From Pythium myriotylum (lineage: Eukaryota > Oomycota > Peronosporomycetes > Pythiales > Pythiaceae): DNA of 64,000 bases. The stretch covers positions 2,420,501-2,484,500 of the forward strand of contig JALJCQ010000030.1 of assembly GCA_023091665.1 (NCBI GenBank), given 5' to 3'. The notes beneath the pieces were generated by a model that worked only from the letters and a program-made list of their open reading frames with translations, was not told the origin of the DNA and did no database searches. The translations under genes were made by a program, and so were the position numbers. Within the stretch, counting starts at the first letter, position 1. Every line of letters begins with the position of its first letter. Positions 50,664 through 61,760 of this stretch are shown here, piece after piece.

Positions 50664-53615
50664 ATGGGCCGATCGACCATGGGCGACCTCGACCTCACGG
50701 ACGACTGGCTCGACTCACTCGACGTGGGTCTCTCTCCTTCTCTGCCTTCTCGCTCTCTCTGCGCCGCCGCTGACGCTCTCGTTCTCTTCGCAGTCGCTCA
50801 CGACCATCGGCGCGCAGCCGCCCAAGCGCGCGGCGACCGGCTCAGGAAACGATGACGCGGCCGAAGCCAATCGAGGCAACGACACTTACGAAGGAAGCGA
50901 CGGAGACCGCTCCTCTGAGGCTCGGCTGAGCGAATTCACGGTCGAGGAGCTCGAGCAACTGGGCTTCTACGACGACGCCACGGACGCCGCGATCCGCCGC
51001 GAAACGATCGCCGAGGAGGACGATGAGCACGCCGATGTGCATGGCGAGAAGGCTCAGAGAGAGCAATTCGTGCAACCTGAGCCGTCGATGGTGCGACGCC
51101 TCGAGAATGGCGCACTAATCGGCCCAAGCGAATACGATCAGACGGACGAGGCCGACGAGTATGCAGACGAGGTTTCACAGCTGGAAAGCAGCACTGCCGA
51201 CATGTATGCGTCATACTACAGCGACAGTCTGCTCAAACCGAGCTACCAAAGTGATGAAACCGACCGGTCGTACTCGTTCGCGAGTGAGTGCACCGATTTT
51301 TCACCGGTGCAGAGCCCGCACGAGGTGACCGTCGACCGGACGACCACTTACGAACAGCGACTGGAAGCTAGTGTACAGGAGACGGCGAGCCAGCACACGC
51401 AAGATGGCGACTCCAGCTCCGGGGATGCCCAATCACAGCACCATCCAAGCGATTCCCGCCCCTTCACTATGGAGGACCTCGCCTTCTTCGACCCGCACTT
51501 CGGTCGGGACGTGTTCCTCGAGGAGCTTGGTCTGACATTTATTGATGGGTCCGGGTCGCGGTCGCTTGCTTCGTATCGGATGTCGTCGGTCCTCCGGATC
51601 TCTCAGAACAAGTCGGACGTAATCAAACAGGGCTGGCTCATGAAGCGGGGGGAGTTTGTGCGAAGTTGGCACAAACGATGGTTCACACTACGGCGCATGT
51701 ATGTTTTTGCTACCCAAAGCATCCGCAAATTGTGGATTCTGACCGTAACGCCGTTAATTTCAATAGGCCACAAGGACCCATGCTCACGTACTCGAGGGAT
51801 AACTCGTCGCACTCACCCGCGAAAGTGATCGACTTGAGCTCTACATCGAGATGTTTTGTTGCGCCGAAGCCTTCTAAAGACCACGAGTTCAGGATAATTA
51901 CGTCGGCTGATTCCAGGCGAGAGTACGCAGTCTATGCGATTTCCAATTACGAACTCACTGAATGGGTGAGGGCCATCCAGTCATCCATCAATGCCGGGAA
52001 CAAGTCAGCTTTCGAGGGTGCAGCCGATTTGCAGCGAATATGGAACGAAACTGGGATCCAAGGTTTCCTTGTTCGTTACGGAATGCGAAAAGTGAGCTCG
52101 AGAAATCATATGCAGACGCGCGTGCTCGAGCTGAATTTCGCAGATCAAACCATCACAAACTCACGGCGCGGGGAGTCATTAACCACGCTCCACTTTAATG
52201 ATTTGGTTCGGGTGAGCCCGACAACGCAAGGGAAAGAAGAATTTGGTCTTGTCCTAGATTTCAACGGCAAGCACCGACCTTGGGCACTCTTCCTGGATAC
52301 GAAGGAAACAAGAGACGATCTGATGGATATATTACAGAAGATTGCGATCAAAGAGGTAATTGGAGAGGACCTCGAAGCACGTTGCTCACGGCTCCGACTC
52401 AAGAGCGGCTACTTGGAGCGGCGGAATGTTGGTCCTCAAGCAACACTCAAAGGCCGGTTGTTTGTTTGCCTGTATGAAAACAGCATCGTTTTCTACCCGG
52501 ATGGACAAGGCATAACCAGTGCCAGACCATGGTATGTGCTTACACTGCGGGGACTCCAGGTGTCGTGCAATGAAGGCAAATGCACAATCGCAATGGGACG
52601 CCTGCTTTTGACCTGTGCATCGGTTGAAGAGTGTCGAAACTGGTATCAGGCTATCGTTGCAGCTATGTCGCTCCCAACGCGAGTAATCGAGCTTGAACTA
52701 CGAGAGCGAGCAAAAATTAGAAATGCTTTCCATTCGTCTGTCTTTCGGCTCCGGAAGCTCCTCAAGGCGAAAGTGAAACCAGAAGTGAATGGACCACCGA
52801 AAGACCAGAAAACGATTGAGCTAATGATGCGAAAACTGTGGGAGCTCACGTTTGTTGGCGAAGCGTATACAAGCAATGCTGATCAAAGGTGGCAGGAGCT
52901 TGGGTTTCAGCGTGGCGGACCAGCTTCTGACTTGCGTTCGAGTGGGTTGTTGGGATTATACTGCCTCACGTACTTTGTCACACATCCCTCGGGTGAGTTC
53001 AAGAGGATCCTTGAGAGGACGCGTTTCGGAGTAAGTAATGGCGACATGAAGAATTATCCCCTCGCCATTGGTTGCATCAATGTCGTCGCAATCCTGACTG
53101 AGACGCTCGGTTTCGGCGATGCTGGAAGCCACTCGGAAGGTTGCTCATCGAATGCTATGAAAACTTTCGTCCGGTTTATTGCCACAAGTATATCGGAGCC
53201 AAAGCGGACGCCTCGACATACACATGCTAGACGCAACTTGAATCCTCGCAGCTCCATGTCCGGCAACGCCCTTGATTCATTCGACTCGTGGGAAGATGTT
53301 TTGGGGGAAGCGGATAACTTCGTGTTCGAAGAAATGTTCTGCGTTCTTTACCCCATTCTGGATTCTTTATTTGTCGAAATGGGTGCGGTAAGTCAAACCC
53401 CCGCAAACCACATCGAGTGGGAGTAGTTTCTCATGCGTTTCTTCCTTCTGCAGGGTTACATGGAGTTTGGCCAGGTAGTTGCCGCATTCCGCCGCCGCCT
53501 CGGTGTGATTTTCGACTCTCTTCCTCGCACAATGGCAGATTTACAAGAGCTCGCACTAGAACCTGTCACAGAAACATTGGTGGAACCAAGTATTATATCC
53601 AAAGGCATGAAATGA
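50664..53615 (+). CDS. PH and ELMO/CED-12 domain protein, four exons
   Basis: Exons 50664-50723, 50794-51698, 51767-53387 and 53454-53615 (introns 70, 68, 66 nt) give 915 residues. The first 270 residues are acidic and Ser-rich without a known fold. A PH domain begins at VIKQGWLMKRGEFVRSWHKR, is interrupted by the second intron and ends at ELTEWVRAIQSS. A second PH-like unit follows (TGIQGFLVRYGMRK to DLMDILQKI), and a third may start at SGYLERRNVG. The ELMO domain (about 690-880) has RWQELGFQRGGPASDLRSSG, LLGLYCLTYF and YPLAIGCINVV. ELMO proteins work with DOCK or RAC-type regulators of small GTPases and the cytoskeleton; this role is inferred. A second in-frame ATG at 50679 could be the start. 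It diverges from CSN6. Confidence 0.9.
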
Positions 53616-53788
53616 GCCATATCACTCAGAGCCCATCATAGAGTAACAAAAACGAAGGCAATATGAAAAGCAACAATATAGATCGTGGGTGTGAGTCCAG
53701 GCGTGTTCATATTTGTCCCACCTGCAACCTTGCCGGTTTCATCGCGGTCTTAGTGTGCATTGACGCTACCCCCCCCACTCGATCCGCG

Positions 53789-55081
53789 TCAAGCGGAAGC
53801 TTGTGCATATAGCTTTTTAAACACGTCCAAACCACGAGCGATCACGTTTTTCTTCCAGAATGCACTCTGGTGGACGTAGAATACGTCACGTAACTTCTCT
53901 GCAACGGGAAGGCGACGAGTTGGAGCATGCTGATAATATGCGTTCTCCTCCACCAACGCCTTTGTGACAAATACTAGTGGCACTGTTCCAAATTCCTGGG
54001 CGACAGAAACAATCTTGTGGCGGTGCTTTTGGGGGATAAGCGCGGAGATTCCTTCGTTGACGTACCCGCGGGTTGCTGCATAGCCTTTGGTTACTGCGTT
54101 ACTGCTTGCTTTGGTGGACGCGACAAGGCCCGCTGCCTTCTCAACAACGAACACTCGCTCAGCCGTATCGACGTCACAGGTGGGGGTGAGAATCAACGTA
54201 TCAACACCGGAAGGGCCCAATCCCGTGTGCACGTCGACTATGGTGAGAGCTACCATTGTGTCGATTCCGATTTCCTTGTTCAGGAACTGTTCTAAAATGA
54301 CAAGACTCGGCTGCTTCTCGAATCCACCGAAGAAAATTCCTTGCGAGAATCGATACGTTGCAGATACCATGGCTGTTTTGAATGCATCGAAGCCTCGCGT
54401 GGCCATTTGGATCAGGGTGGTCAGGAACTTGAAATGCATCAACCATGGTGCACCTAGCGGGACGGGGTTCAACAGGTCGTAAAAGTCGACGTAGCCGTTC
54501 GAGTTCGGATCTGCTGCCTTTAACTCAGCGAACTCGTTGTGTGAGAGCCAATTGCGGTTGAGGTCGACGTTGTTCTCGTTCACACGTCGCAGCTATGGTC
54601 CGAGCAACATGAAGAGTGAGATTAAACACCCGCAACCGACGTAGCTGGGTTGACATACCTGGGAGAACCCGTAGGGATTGACTGCGTGAACCAGAACGAC
54701 CGTTGGCCCGTCATTAGAAGTCAAGTTGCTCGCGTCGCTGAGTATGGCCGACTGAATGGCGCTGCCTGTGAAGCCTTCGACACCGTGAGTCCCTGAAAGG
54801 TGCAGGAACAAGCTGTCCTTGCGGCCAGGAATGACAGCGACGTCGATGCTCAGATCTAGGTGCTTGAGATGCGGGAGCGGGAGCGTGTGAAGCACCGCGC
54901 CGGCGCCACCTGCTCGCTGGCGGAAGAGCGCGCGAGCCTCGTAGTAGGTCTCTGCAAAGTGGTGGCCAACTGCATCGACCTCATCAGCCGGAGGGAAGTA
55001 CGAGTCCACTGGGCGGAAGTCATTGAGCGCGTGGAAACCGAAGCCGGCGACCGCCACGGCGAGTGCTGCTTTCCAACTCAT
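53789..55081 (-). CDS. M14-like (DUF2817-type) membrane-anchored metallohydrolase, copy 1
   Basis: Minus-strand exons 55081-54659 and 54592-53789 (66-nt intron) give 408 residues. The N-terminus has one hydrophobic helix (WKAALAVAVAGFGFHAL), a signal anchor. The zinc-site pattern resembles M14 carboxypeptidases: SGTHGVEGF supplies His and Glu, VNENNVDLNRNW matches the family DxNRN motif, and TIVDVHTGLG supplies the third ligand. The late conserved block is AQEFGTVPLVFV, then ALVEENAY, and HAPTRRLP near the end. It is the only copy of the four-gene cluster on the minus strand and diverges from copy 2. Substrate unknown; such proteins are placed in DUF2817, for which I know no firm biochemical role. 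Confidence 0.85.
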
Positions 55082-55360
55082 CGCCACGCTGCACAGGAGG
55101 ATGCTCTCAGTGGCTGGATTGTTCGCTCGGCTTCTTGCGTTGAGCTCTTGATGAGGTTGGGGAGCCTGGGGCTGCAATCAGTTGAAGAAAGGAGTTGGCA
55201 GCGGTTGCACGAAGGTCGCTTGAAGAGAAAGATATGGGTTCAACCGTTGAACCCAGAGACGGCAACTGGACTCTGTGATTGGGCTGTTCACGTACATTCG
55301 CGCGACACAAATGAGTTGTGGAATGCCCAAGGACGCTCTCGAGAAGCATTTCTCTCGACC

Positions 55361-56651
55361 ATGGGCCTGCTCAAGCACCTCGGCGCAGGCGTCCTCGCCG
55401 TGTCCTCGTGGGCGCTGCTGGGCATGCAGAACAACTTCGGCCCGCGCGACGTCTTCTTCCCGCCCGCGACGATCGACGTCTCGGTCGAAGAGCTCTTCTC
55501 TGAGAGCTACTACCAGGCGCGGGCGCTCTTCCGTGAGCGGGCCTCGCGCGCGGGGGCGACACTGCACGTTCTCCCACTGGCTGAGTATGCGCACTTGGAT
55601 CTGTCGGTGGACGTCGCCGTCGTGAAGGGAGCTGCCGACAAAGTGATCGTGCACTTGTCTGGGACTCACGGCGTCGAGGGCTTCGCTGGGAGCGCGATCC
55701 AATCGGGCATCCTGACAAACTGGACAGCTGTCGAGAATGGTCCGACGGTAGTGTTCGTTCACGCTGTCAACCCGTTCGGCTTTGCGCTGGTACGAATCGC
55801 TCTGGAGCAGGCTTCCGTGTGATCAATTGCTGACTGCTTTCTGCTGTTTCAAGCTTCGCCGCTTCAACGAGCACAACGTCGACTTGAACCGCAACTGGCT
55901 CACACCTGAGCAGTTCAAGACTCTCACGACCGACGACCCAAACAAACTCGGGTACATGGACGTCTTCACTTTTCTGAACCCAACCGTCGAGTCGTCGAAG
56001 TGGGAGAACTGGTACTGGCCGCGAGCCGTGGCCGAGCTCTTGACCAAGGGCTTCGGTGCAGTGAAGCAGGCTGTTGTCTCGGGCAACTACCACTACCCGA
56101 CTAGTGTGTATTATGGAGGCAGCCGACTGGAACCGAGTCTTGTGGCGCTGAAAGAGTTCCTCACCACTCACTTGGACCTCGCCAAGATTGTCAAGTTTGC
56201 TGTGGTCGACGTCCACACGGGATTGGGTCGTTCGGGAGAGGACACACTCATGCTGATGTCCACCACGACTGGTGGTCTCGCGGAGCGCGTGTTCGCGCAC
56301 GAGTTCCGTGCCGGCCAAGCGGCGTCAACGACCGACTCGTCGAACCCAGTGTCGCAGGGCTACGCCGAAGTCGCCGGCTTCGTGTCCGAGGGCATCGCGG
56401 GGCTGCTTCCGTCGCCCAAGTCGGTGGAGGTGCTCTCGCTGGTTCAGGAGTTCGGCACGGTCCCCGGCGTCTTCGTGCTCAAGGCGACGGTGGAGGAGAA
56501 CGCGTTCTTCCACCACGCGCCGACGCGCCGCCTGCTCTACGCCGAGCGCCTGCGCGACGTCTTCTACACGCACGGCAGCGCGTCCTGGAAGCAGAGCGTG
56601 CTCGCGCGCGGGCTCGTCGTCTTCAACAAGCTGCGCGACGAGTTGGCGTAA
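55361..56651 (+). CDS. M14-like (DUF2817-type) membrane-anchored metallohydrolase, copy 2
   Basis: Exons 55361-55789 and 55854-56651 (64-nt intron) give 408 residues. N-terminal anchor MGLLKHLGAGVLAVSSWALL. Putative zinc site: SGTHGVEGFAGSAIQ, NEHNVDLNRNWL and VVDVHTGLGRSG. The C-terminal half has strongly G/C-ending codons, more than the first exon. Closest in the cluster to copy 3 by eye, with shared phrases such as VIVHLSGTHGVEGFAGSAIQ and VNPFGF. The 279-bp gap to copy 1 is a shared divergent promoter. Frames open upstream to 54860 run antisense through copy 1 and are not supported. Confidence 0.87.
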
Positions 56652-56998
56652 ACCTGCCGCGTTCCAGAGGCTGCAACTGCCCCGACCATCCTCCGTGGCA
56701 GACGAGCCGACCGCGTGTGATTGAGCAGACATATGTGACGCGAATGTGCTAGTGTTTAATGAACGCATCCATCAAGGAGGTTGATTGGCTGGTTTGTGCT
56801 GGATCGAGACATTCAAGTAACCTTGGCCATCAAGACGAGGCGCTGATTTGTGACTTGTGGGAGTCGCGGGTAGGTGAGGACTCAGCTCAATGCCCTCACG
56901 AGCCCCGAGGCCAGTTTCCCAGGAGCATCCATCAACTGGAGCTCCGAGGCTTCCAGTGGCGAATTTACTCGACAGCACTCTCATCCAGCTCCGTCGCC
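56652..56998 (+). promoter_or_regulatory. Upstream region of M14-like copy 3
   Basis: A 347-bp gap between tandem copies 2 and 3. ATTGGCT (CCAAT inverted) is at 56784-56790, about 210 bp before the start of copy 3. No gene is supported. Confidence 0.4.
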
Positions 56999-58284
56999 AT
57001 GGGGATCCTCAACCACATCTTCGCAGGCGTTCTTGCGGTCTCGACCTGGTTCTTCCTGCGTATGCAGACCGACTTTGGACCGCTCGACGTCTACTTTCCC
57101 CCAGTCGAGTCCAATGCAACAATCGACGGTCACTTCACCGAGACCTACTACCACGCACGAGCTCTCTTCCGCAAACGAGCAAGCAGCGTGAATGCGGAGC
57201 TCCACGCTCTCCCTCTCGCAGGCTACGCTGACCTCACGGTCGATGTTGCAGTCATCAAGGGTGACCCGCACAAAGTCATCGTGCACTTGTCGGGTACACA
57301 TGGCGTTGAAGGCTTCGCTGGTAGTGCAATCCAATCGAGCGTTCTGGCCAACTGGACGAGTAAGAAGGCCGGACCGACAGTGGTGTTTGTGCATGCCGTC
57401 AACCCTTTCGGTTTCTCTCAGGTTGGTGGAGCTCATACGGTGGAACTTGAGTTGGTGCACTTTGTTTTAACGTCTATTCGTAGTTGCGCCGCTTCAATGA
57501 GCATAACGTCGATCTGAACCGCAACTGGCTCTCGGATGCCCAGTTTGAGAAGCGCCGTGAAGTCGACCCCAACAAGTCGGGCTACATGGATGTCTATAAG
57601 CTGCTCAACCCAACGCTCGACTATTTCTCGTGGGAGAACTGGTACTGGGTGCGCGCCGTGTTTGACTTGGTCACGAAAGGGTTCGACACCATCAAGAAAG
57701 GTGCCATCTCGGCTAACTACCGCATGCCCGAGGCCCTGTACTACGGCGGAAGCACGCTCGAGCCTAGTCTCGCTGCACTTCGGGATTTCCTCACGACCAA
57801 CTTTGATTTCGCGACCATCACCAAGCTCGGCGTGATCGATGTGCACACGGGTCTCGGTGACTCTGGCGTAGACACGCTCATCATCATGCCTGGGACGACC
57901 TCAGGTGTCGCTGAGCGTGTATTCAAGCAGGAATACGAGGCTGGGAATGCCGCGCCGATCTACGGCTCTGGCAACGCCGTTGTGGCGGGTTGCGACGACG
58001 CCGGCGGGTTCGTTTCGCAAGGCATCGCCGATCTCCTCCCGTCGCCGTCGTCGGTCAACGTTGTGACCTTGGCGCAAGAGTTCGGCACGCTGCCGCCGAT
58101 GATCGTGCTCAAGGCAGTGGTGCAGGAGAACGCCTACTTGCAGCACGCGCCGTCTCGCCGGCTGCCGTACGCGGAGCGCTTGCGCGACGTCTTCTACACC
58201 CACGCGAGCGCGTCCTGGCGCGAGAGCATCGTCGTGCGCGGCGTCAACGTCTTTGACAAGCTCCTCGCCCACGTCTCGGCCTGA
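56999..58284 (+). CDS. M14-like (DUF2817-type) membrane-anchored metallohydrolase, copy 3
   Basis: Exons 56999-57421 and 57484-58284 (62-nt intron, donor GTTGGT, unusual but at the cluster's common position) give 407 residues. N-terminal anchor GILNHIFAGVLAVSTWFFL. Zinc-site motifs are intact: SGTHGVEGFAGSAIQ, NEHNVDLNRNWL and VIDVHTGLGDSG. The end block is LAQEFGTLPPMIVL, then AVVQENAYLQHAPSRRLP. The Glu of the VEEN block in copies 1 and 2 becomes VQEN here, but the second Glu remains. It sits tandem between copies 2 and 4. Confidence 0.87.
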
Positions 58285-58321
58285 GCTTCTGATTGCTCAG
58301 ATCTCCACTTCAACATGTTTC

Positions 58322-58358
58322 AGCCAATCAATCATAGACGTGCTTGACTTTAGCCAAT
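58322..58358 (+). promoter_or_regulatory. Two AGCCAATC boxes upstream of M14-like copy 4
   Basis: AGCCAAT at 58322-58328 and again at 58352-58358, 30 bp apart and about 145-180 bp before the start of copy 4. They match the CCAAT-box core bound by NF-Y in eukaryotes. Confidence 0.5.
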
Positions 58359-58501
58359 CCTTGTCCACTTCCGTCCTGTCTCAACCCCCGCCTGGATGTG
58401 CCCGTTGCCAAGCCCTGGGGTCTTAGCAATCAAGGCGTGGAAATGAAGAGCGACAGCGCCTCACTCCGCAAGTTCCCCGCCCGAGCGCACGTCGAACCCA
58501 A

Positions 58502-59827
58502 ATGAAGACGGCGGCGGCGGCCGGGAGATCGTGGCGCGCGGCTCTCGTCGCTCTCTCGCTTGCGTTCTGGATCCACGTGTACCACCACTTTGCGCCGCTT
58601 GACTCGTATCTGCCTCCATCTGCGGTCCACGACGTGGAGAAACACTTCTCTGAGAATTACTACGAGGCGCGTGCGCTCTTTCGCGACCGAGTTCGAGCTG
58701 CGAGCGGAAGGCTCCACACGCTCCCGCTCGAGCACCTCAGCCACCTCGACCTTACCATCGACATCGCCGTCTTCCCGGCGGCGGACGACAAGGCTGTGAT
58801 CCATATCTCGGGTACTCATGGGGTGGAGGGCTTCGCAGGAAGCGCAGTGCAGTCGGCCCTTCTCGAACGCCTTGGAAACAGCTCCGAGGTCACGGTCGAC
58901 TCACCTACGCTTATCTTTGTCCATGCTCTCAATCCCTACGGAATGGCGATGGTGAGGTCCTTCGGAACATCTTATGCATGGGTGTTAGGCGCTTGACACT
59001 GTGACTGCATATGCTGTTAGCTTCGGCGGTTTAATGAACACAACGTGGACCTGAACCGAAATTTCCTCACCCCGGAAGGGTTTCAAGAGCGTTTCAGGAA
59101 GGACCCAAACGCTTATGGCTACGTTGACCTCCTCGACGCACTCAACCCCACCAACCCGACGAAGCGTTTCGCATGGTTCGATAGCATTTTTGCTATCGCG
59201 CGGCATGCATTCAGGCATGGTCTCGTGAGTATCAAGATGGCAACAGTCGCTGGAAATGTCCATTTCCCGAAGACCATTTTTTATGGAGGGAACGAGATGG
59301 AACCAAGCGTGCGTCTCCTGCACCAATTCCTCCAATCGCACCTCAATTTCGACACGCTCGAAAGCCTCGGTGTCATCGACGTCCACACGGGGATCGGCCC
59401 TCCAGGCTTTGACACTCTCTTGCTTGATGGTGCTGCCGATCCGAGTACCGCTCAGGGTATCTTCCACGGCCGCCGACCCGTGGTCTCAGGTGATACCAGC
59501 GATCCTGCGTCCAACGGTTATCGCGGAACGACAGGCCTAATGTGTGGAGGCTTTGCGTGGCTCTTGCCAGAGCGCGTGAAGAAAGTGTGCCTCACGCAAG
59601 AGTTCGGAACAATCCCTGGCGTGTTAGTTCTCAAAGCTCTGATCCAGGAGAACGCCATGTTCCACCACGCGCCGAGCCGTCGCCTTCCGTACGCCGAGGC
59701 TCTACGCGACGCTTTCTATGTGCACCAGAGTGTGCAGTGGAAGACAGACGTCGTCTCTCGCGGAGTCACGGTCTGGGAGGAGCTGGAGGCTCATGTGGCT
59801 GGGGAAGGAGCTGCTGACGAGGAGTGA
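58502..59827 (+). CDS. M14-like (DUF2817-type) membrane-anchored metallohydrolase, copy 4
   Basis: Exons 58502-58951 and 59021-59827 (69-nt intron) give 418 residues. N-terminal anchor AALVALSLAFWIHVYHHF. Zinc-site motifs: SGTHGVEGFAGSAVQ, NEHNVDLNRNFL and VIDVHTGIGPPGFD. It is the most divergent copy: W becomes F in the NRNW motif, GLG becomes GIG, and it carries extra acidic residues at the C-terminus (GEGAADEE). The end block LTQEFGTIPGVLVL, then ALIQENAMFHHAPSRRLP, is kept. The intron falls at the same place as in the other three copies, directly before LRRFNE. Confidence 0.87.
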
Positions 59828-59969
59828 GCGAGTACGTAAGAGTGGTCGGCTGAGATCCCGTCTAAAACGATCGGTTTACCGATTTATCGATTTTTGATGT
59901 TTGGTTTTGATCTGAATTGAACAGTGTTTAAAACATTCGTAACCCGTGTAACCTACGCTGTGGTTTCCC

Positions 59970-60032
59970 ATTGGTTGGCCTCGGGTCGAGCGACTGGCTG
60001 GCTGAGGAGCTCCCCACACAAACGCCTATAAA
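59970..60032 (+). promoter_or_regulatory. Candidate core promoter of the eL8 gene
   Basis: ATTGG (inverted CCAAT) at 59970-59974 and TATAAA at 60027-60032, 48 bp before the start codon. The spacing suits a TATA box with a very short 5' leader. Confidence 0.45.
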
Positions 60033-60074
60033 CCCTCCATTCGTTTATTCGCCATCTACGAGTGATCAGTCAAT

Positions 60075-61271
60075 ATGGTGCGAGAACGATTAAGCAGCGC
60101 AGGTGGATACGGCGTCCCCCTAACGATCAGCGTGTGCGTGAACAGCCTAGCAAGAAGGTTGTGAAGAAGTCGTCGTCGTCGGCCCCGGCCGCCAAGTCCA
60201 CCAAGCCGGCGGCCTCGACCAAGCCTGCGAAGAACCCGCTCTTCCAGAGCACCCCGAAGAACTTCCGTCTCGGCGGTGATGTTCAGGTACATGATTGAAA
60301 CCGCACTTCTTGGTCCCACCAAGCAAGAGGAGAGGGAAGGTTCGGAAGGACCTTCTCTCTTGGTTCACAATCAAAACTGTGTGAGTCGGATGGCCCAACG
60401 TCGCTCCGTGAGGACGGCGGTGGGAACCACCATCTCGGCGTAGCGGGTCCCCCACGACCGCAATGACACAAACACTTGTGGTGGCCTTTCATTCCTCGTG
60501 ATGATTGACGCCTCACGGGTAAAGAACCTCATTTCGGCGACATGGTTTCACTCGAAACCTGCGCACTCTTGCCTTTGGAATATCGCCACGAACACGAATC
60601 GCTGACTCTGTTGTTGTGACCTACAGCCGAAGAAGGACCTCTCGCGCTTCGTCCGCTGGCCGCGTTACGTGCGCATCCAGCGCCAGCGCAAGATCCTGTA
60701 CCAGCGCCTCAAGGTGCCGCCGTCGATCAACCAGTTCAAGAACACTCTTGACAAGAACAGCGCTGCGGACCTCTTCAAGCTCCTGCTGAAGTACCAGCCT
60801 GAGACCAAGGTCGCCAAGACCGAGCGTCTTCGCAACATCGCCGCCGGCAAGGAGGAGGCCTCGGCCCCGCCTGCCACGATCAAGTTCGGTCTCAACCACG
60901 TGACCACCTTGATCGAGAAGAAGAAGGCTAAGCTCGTTGTCATCGCCCACGATGTCAACCCTATTGAGCTTGTCATCTTCCTCCCGGCGCTCTGCCGCAA
61001 GTTCGACATCCCGTACGCCATCGTGAAGGGCAAGTCGCGCCTCGGCCAGCTCGTGCACAAGAAGAACGCCGCCGTTGTCGCGCTCACGCACGTCAACAAG
61101 GAGGACAAGGCCAAGTTCGACTCGCTCTCGCAGTCGTTCAAGGCCAAGTACGACGAGGCTGCTCTTCGTCGCAAGTGGGGCGGTGGTATCATGGGCCTCA
61201 AGACCCAGAAGAAGCTCGAGCTCCGCGCCAAGGCGATCGCCGCCGAGGCTGCCAAGAAGGCCCAGTACTAA
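60075..61271 (+). CDS. RPL7A: Large-subunit ribosomal protein eL8 (L7a)
   Basis: A 60S ribosomal protein of the L7Ae/L30e RNA-binding fold. The first coding exon is only the ATG at 60075-60077. A 68-nt intron (with a CTAAC branch point) leads to 60146-60286, then a 340-nt intron to 60627-61271, giving 262 residues starting [12 protein letters not shown]. The other reading from that ATG meets a stop and lacks family sequence. eL8 hallmarks: [92 protein letters not shown] and [11 protein letters not shown]. Codons in exons 2 and 3 are strongly biased, as expected for a highly expressed gene. The long intron is listed separately. Confidence 0.95.
60287..60626 (+). other. 340-nt intron of the eL8 gene with stem-loops and C/D-like boxes
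   Basis: It is several times longer than any other intron here. CTTGGT at 60309-60314 can pair with ACCAAG at 60318-60323. The same ACCAAG can also pair with CTTGGT at 60359-60364, extended by AGAGGGAAGGT (60331-60341) with ACCTTCTCTCT (60350-60360). So two hairpins compete. GGTGGGAACCACC near 60420 is a further short hairpin. A perfect C box GTGATGA is at 60498-60504, with a D-box-like CTGA at 60602-60605. No terminal stem brings those boxes together, so a box C/D snoRNA is only a possibility. Confidence 0.4.
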
Positions 61272-61760
61272 GTGCTGTCGATCTTGGACTCGCTCTACGG
61301 CTCGCTCGTAGAACCCAAATGGCTGAATAATCACTCTCATTGACACAACCAATCTCGTGCTCTCCCATTTGTGTGACGTGGAGCTGTCCGTCCGTAGCTC
61401 TTGGTCTGATTCTCGCGTGGTCCACCCCACCTTGACAACAGTTCGGGATCACCGTCGCGATTGCGAGTGACGGGACCGAGAGTGAAGTGCCTCGGCGCCG
61501 TCATCATCATGCGTCGGCGTCGTTCCACTGGCAACTGAGACCGCGCACTCGGCTTCTCACCGCGGCTTGCCCACTCGGCGTCGCCTCGGGACGCGGCAGC
61601 GCCATCCACGCGCCCGCTGCCGCTGCTGACTAATCCGCACGAGCATCTGGCCGGCGCCGCGACACTCGCACGCGCAATCAGCATCTGCCACCCCAAAACG
61701 AAACACTCGGATTGCGTCTCCACCGACATTCTTCCATTCCCCACTCGGGATCACCTCACC
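61272..61760 (+). other. Intergenic gap, nothing recognised
   Basis: A 489-bp gap between eL8 and the RING protein, both on the plus strand. It must contain the eL8 terminator and the RING gene promoter. The second half is GC-rich. Minus-strand open frames across it show no protein-like pattern, and I see no RNA gene. Confidence 0.35.

Noticed and set aside
54860..55360. Upstream extension of M14-like copy 2
   Set aside because: Runs antisense through copy 1's first exon and the shared promoter; the ATG at 55361 starts the anchor helix seen in all copies.
60498..60605. Definite box C/D snoRNA
   Set aside because: C box is perfect but the flanks of C and D do not pair, so it is kept only as a possibility within the intron finding.
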